A stretch of DNA of 42,310 nt from Asaia bogorensis (GTDB lineage: Bacteria > Pseudomonadota > Alphaproteobacteria > Acetobacterales > Acetobacteraceae): contig CAMBRC010000034.1 of NCBI GenBank assembly GCA_945869965.1, positions 1-42,310 of the forward strand. Direction: 5' to 3'. Position numbers and translations under genes: made by a program. Every line of letters starts with the position of its first letter. Position 1 is the first letter of the stretch. Under the pieces are notes generated by a model. It saw only the letters and a program-made list of their open reading frames with translations, was not told the DNA's origin and did no database searches. Below, in pieces: positions 41,097-42,310 of this stretch.

Positions 41097-41984
41097 ATGA
41101 CCGATCGGGCAACCCGCAAACGGGCAATCCTCTGCGTGATGGCCGCCTCGGCGCTGTACACTGTCTCCTCCGCGCTGGTGAAGGCGCTGGCCGCCGAGTA
41201 TCCGGCCGTCGAGATGATGTTCTTCCGCAGCCTGGTCGTGGCCGTAGTCCTGCTGCCGGTCCAGCTGCGCAATGTCGGCTGGGTGGCGCTGCGACCGAAG
41301 CGGCCGATGAGCCATGTCTGGCGCCTGGCCTTCGGTTTCACCGGCATGCTGACCGCCTACTACGGCTACGGCCACCTGCCGCTGGCCACCAACACCGCGC
41401 TCGGCTTCTGCATGCCGCTGTTCCTGACCATCCTCTCCGTCCCCCTGCTTGGCGAGCGCGTCGGCTGGCAACGCGTCGCCGCCGTGCTGGCCGGCCTCGG
41501 CGGCGTGCTGTTGATGGTCCAGCCCTGGGCCGCCGGCGCCGACGCCCTGCCGCCCCTGCCGGTCGCCATCGTGATGGCCGGCGTTGTCACCTGGGCGTTG
41601 GCCATGATCAGCATCCGCCGCATGGGTGAACAGGGCGAAAGCAACGTTGCCATCGTCCTGTGGTTCGGCGTCGGCAGCACCGTCCTGGCCGGCGCCCTCT
41701 GCCTCCCCGTCTGGGTCACCCCCAACTGGCTCGGCCTGGCCGGACTACTGACCATCGGCGTGGTCACCCTGGCCGCCCAACTCCTGATGACCGAAGCCTA
41801 CCGCATCGGCGAAACCACCTTGGTCGCCCCCTTCGAATACGGCGCGATCGTCTACGCGACCCTGCTGGGCATGCTGATCTGGCAAGAATTCCCCAACGCC
41901 TGGAGCCTCACCGGCATCGCCATCATCATCTGCGCCGGGCTGATGATATGGCATCAGGAGGTGCGGGGGAGGGCAGGGAAGTAA
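41097..41984 (+). CDS. DMT (EamA) family transporter
   Basis: A 295-residue, ten-helix EamA carrier, a second and clearly different member from that at 14,503. First repeat: AILCVMAASALYTVSSALVK, then NTALGFCMPLFLTILSVPLLGERVGWQR near 100-127. Second repeat: LVAPFEYGAIVYATLLGMLIWQEFP near 242-266, then a glycine-rich last helix. Substrate unknown. It is divergent from the family 4 glycosyltransferase with 114 bases between. ATG at 41097. Confidence 0.87.
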   Translation: MTDRATRKRAILCVMAASALYTVSSALVKALAAEYPAVEMMFFRSLVVAVVLLPVQLRNVGWVALRPKRPMSHVWRLAFGFTGMLTAYYGYGHLPLATNTALGFCMPLFLTILSVPLLGERVGWQRVAAVLAGLGGVLLMVQPWAAGADALPPLPVAIVMAGVVTWALAMISIRRMGEQGESNVAIVLWFGVGSTVLAGALCLPVWVTPNWLGLAGLLTIGVVTLAAQLLMTEAYRIGETTLVAPFEYGAIVYATLLGMLIWQEFPNAWSLTGIAIIICAGLMIWHQEVRGRAGK

Positions 41985-41986
41985 GG

Positions 41987-42081
41987 CCAGGACTCTGCCC
42001 TGGACCTGTTGGGGCCTGAGGCCCCAGCCCCCCCTTTGCCAAAGGCGCTACAGAGTTGAGGGCCAGGGGCAAAGCCCCTGG
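41987..42081. repeat. GC-rich palindromic repeat, copy 3
   Basis: It contains CTCTGCCCTGGACC, then hairpin GGGGCC/GGCCCC (42011-42025, loop TGA), then CCAGGGGC/GCCCCTGG (42063-42081, loop AAA). Layout and sequence follow copy 2 at 35,999-36,087 (CTCTGCCCTCGACCC, GGGGCC hairpin, CCAGGGGC hairpin) but lack its final GAGCCCAGCC tail. Confidence 0.75.
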
Positions 42082-42219
42082 TTCCTCTTTTACCAAACCT
42101 TGGAACACGCCGAAAACCTGATTGATAAGGTTGGATTTATCAAGTACGACAATGGCTACACCTCCGGCATTTATCATAGCGGCGAGGACCCCGATAAGTT
42201 CAATGCCCGTTTGATCTGA
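42082..42219 (+). pseudogene. C-terminal coding remnant, family not recognised
   Basis: A plus-strand frame reads YQTLEHAENLIDKVGF, then IKYDNGYTSGIYHSGEDP, then DKFNARLI and a TGA stop at 42217-42219. Its amino acid mix and codon pattern look like real protein, unlike the repeat in front of it, and there is no start codon or ribosome binding site at the join. I do not recognise the family. It may be the tail of a gene cut by a rearrangement at the repeat. Confidence 0.35.
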
Positions 42220-42310
42220 GCCCCAACGTTCCTCCATTCAGAAGTAGAGTCATGGGTTTGCTTGACCATCACCCGGAATCCCCTCCACCTGGAACGGGCG
42301 TTTTCCGACT

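Larger units (their letters stand above)
41985..42310. other. 326-base end stretch: repeat, coding remnant, unassigned tail
   Basis: It begins with GC-rich repeat copy 3 (to about 42081), then an AT-richer stretch that looks like the end of a gene (to 42219), then 91 bases (42220-42310) in which nothing could be identified. The abrupt joins suggest past rearrangement. Confidence 0.6.

Noticed and set aside
1-42310. CRISPR array, prophage or secretion system
   Set aside because: No regularly spaced repeat-spacer units, no cas-like, phage structural or secretion genes were seen on either strand.
42220-42310. Second insertion-sequence end at the right edge
   Set aside because: The tail has a sharp change of character, but no terminal repeat or transposase reading could be supported in 91 bases.

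Overview
The window is GC-rich, densely packed bacterial chromosome. Gene order (ffh-rpsP-rimM-trmD-rplS followed directly by leuC-leuD-leuB, then tRNA-Arg and thrS-infC nearby), frequent 4-base ATGA overlaps and the protein styles point to an alphaproteobacterium of the order Rhodospirillales, most likely a member of the Acetobacteraceae. This placement is an inference from gene order and recognisable proteins; no database search was possible.

Left part (1-26,760) is accessory metabolism. It opens with the 5' end of an IS3-type insertion sequence whose terminus supplies the last codons of a TauE/SafE-type permease. That permease ends an overlapping operon: amidohydrolase, CobW-type GTPase, permease (117-3,396). 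Next come a lone Tat-exported peptide/nickel-type binding protein, a PfkB-type phosphofructokinase, a divergent D-2-hydroxyacid dehydrogenase, a lactonase with a tyrosine-phosphatase-like protein, then tcuA-tcuB followed closely by a Baeyer-Villiger-type monooxygenase (9,007-13,158), an MFS carrier and a DMT carrier. A full oligopeptide-type ABC transporter lies at 15,567-21,346 (binding protein, two permeases, two ATPases). It is followed by a nitroreductase/hydrolase pair, an RraA-like aldolase, an unrecognised gene, a medium-chain reductase and a small lineage-type hypothetical gene.

Right part (26,764-41,984) is core: yccF, tRNA-Arg(ACG), the ffh...rplS-leuCDB operon, a DCC-type protein, an FMN-dependent 2-hydroxyacid oxidase, thrS-infC preceded by two glycosyltransferases, and another DMT carrier. 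infC very probably starts at a rare ATA codon.

The most striking non-genic signal is a family of AT-rich hairpins (11-bp stems built from CTTCTTTTTGT and its complement) in an otherwise GC-rich sequence. Nine units occur in five intergenic places. Eight of them form four head-to-head pairs spaced like a composite repetitive element, one pair sitting inside the ABC transporter operon. A second, GC-rich family of multi-hairpin repeats occurs at three places (about 3.5, 36.0 and 42.0 kb). Other oddities include a 34-bp duplication at the tcuA/tcuB junction, a His-to-Tyr change in the monooxygenase fingerprint, and a missing Asn in the GTPase base-recognition motif.
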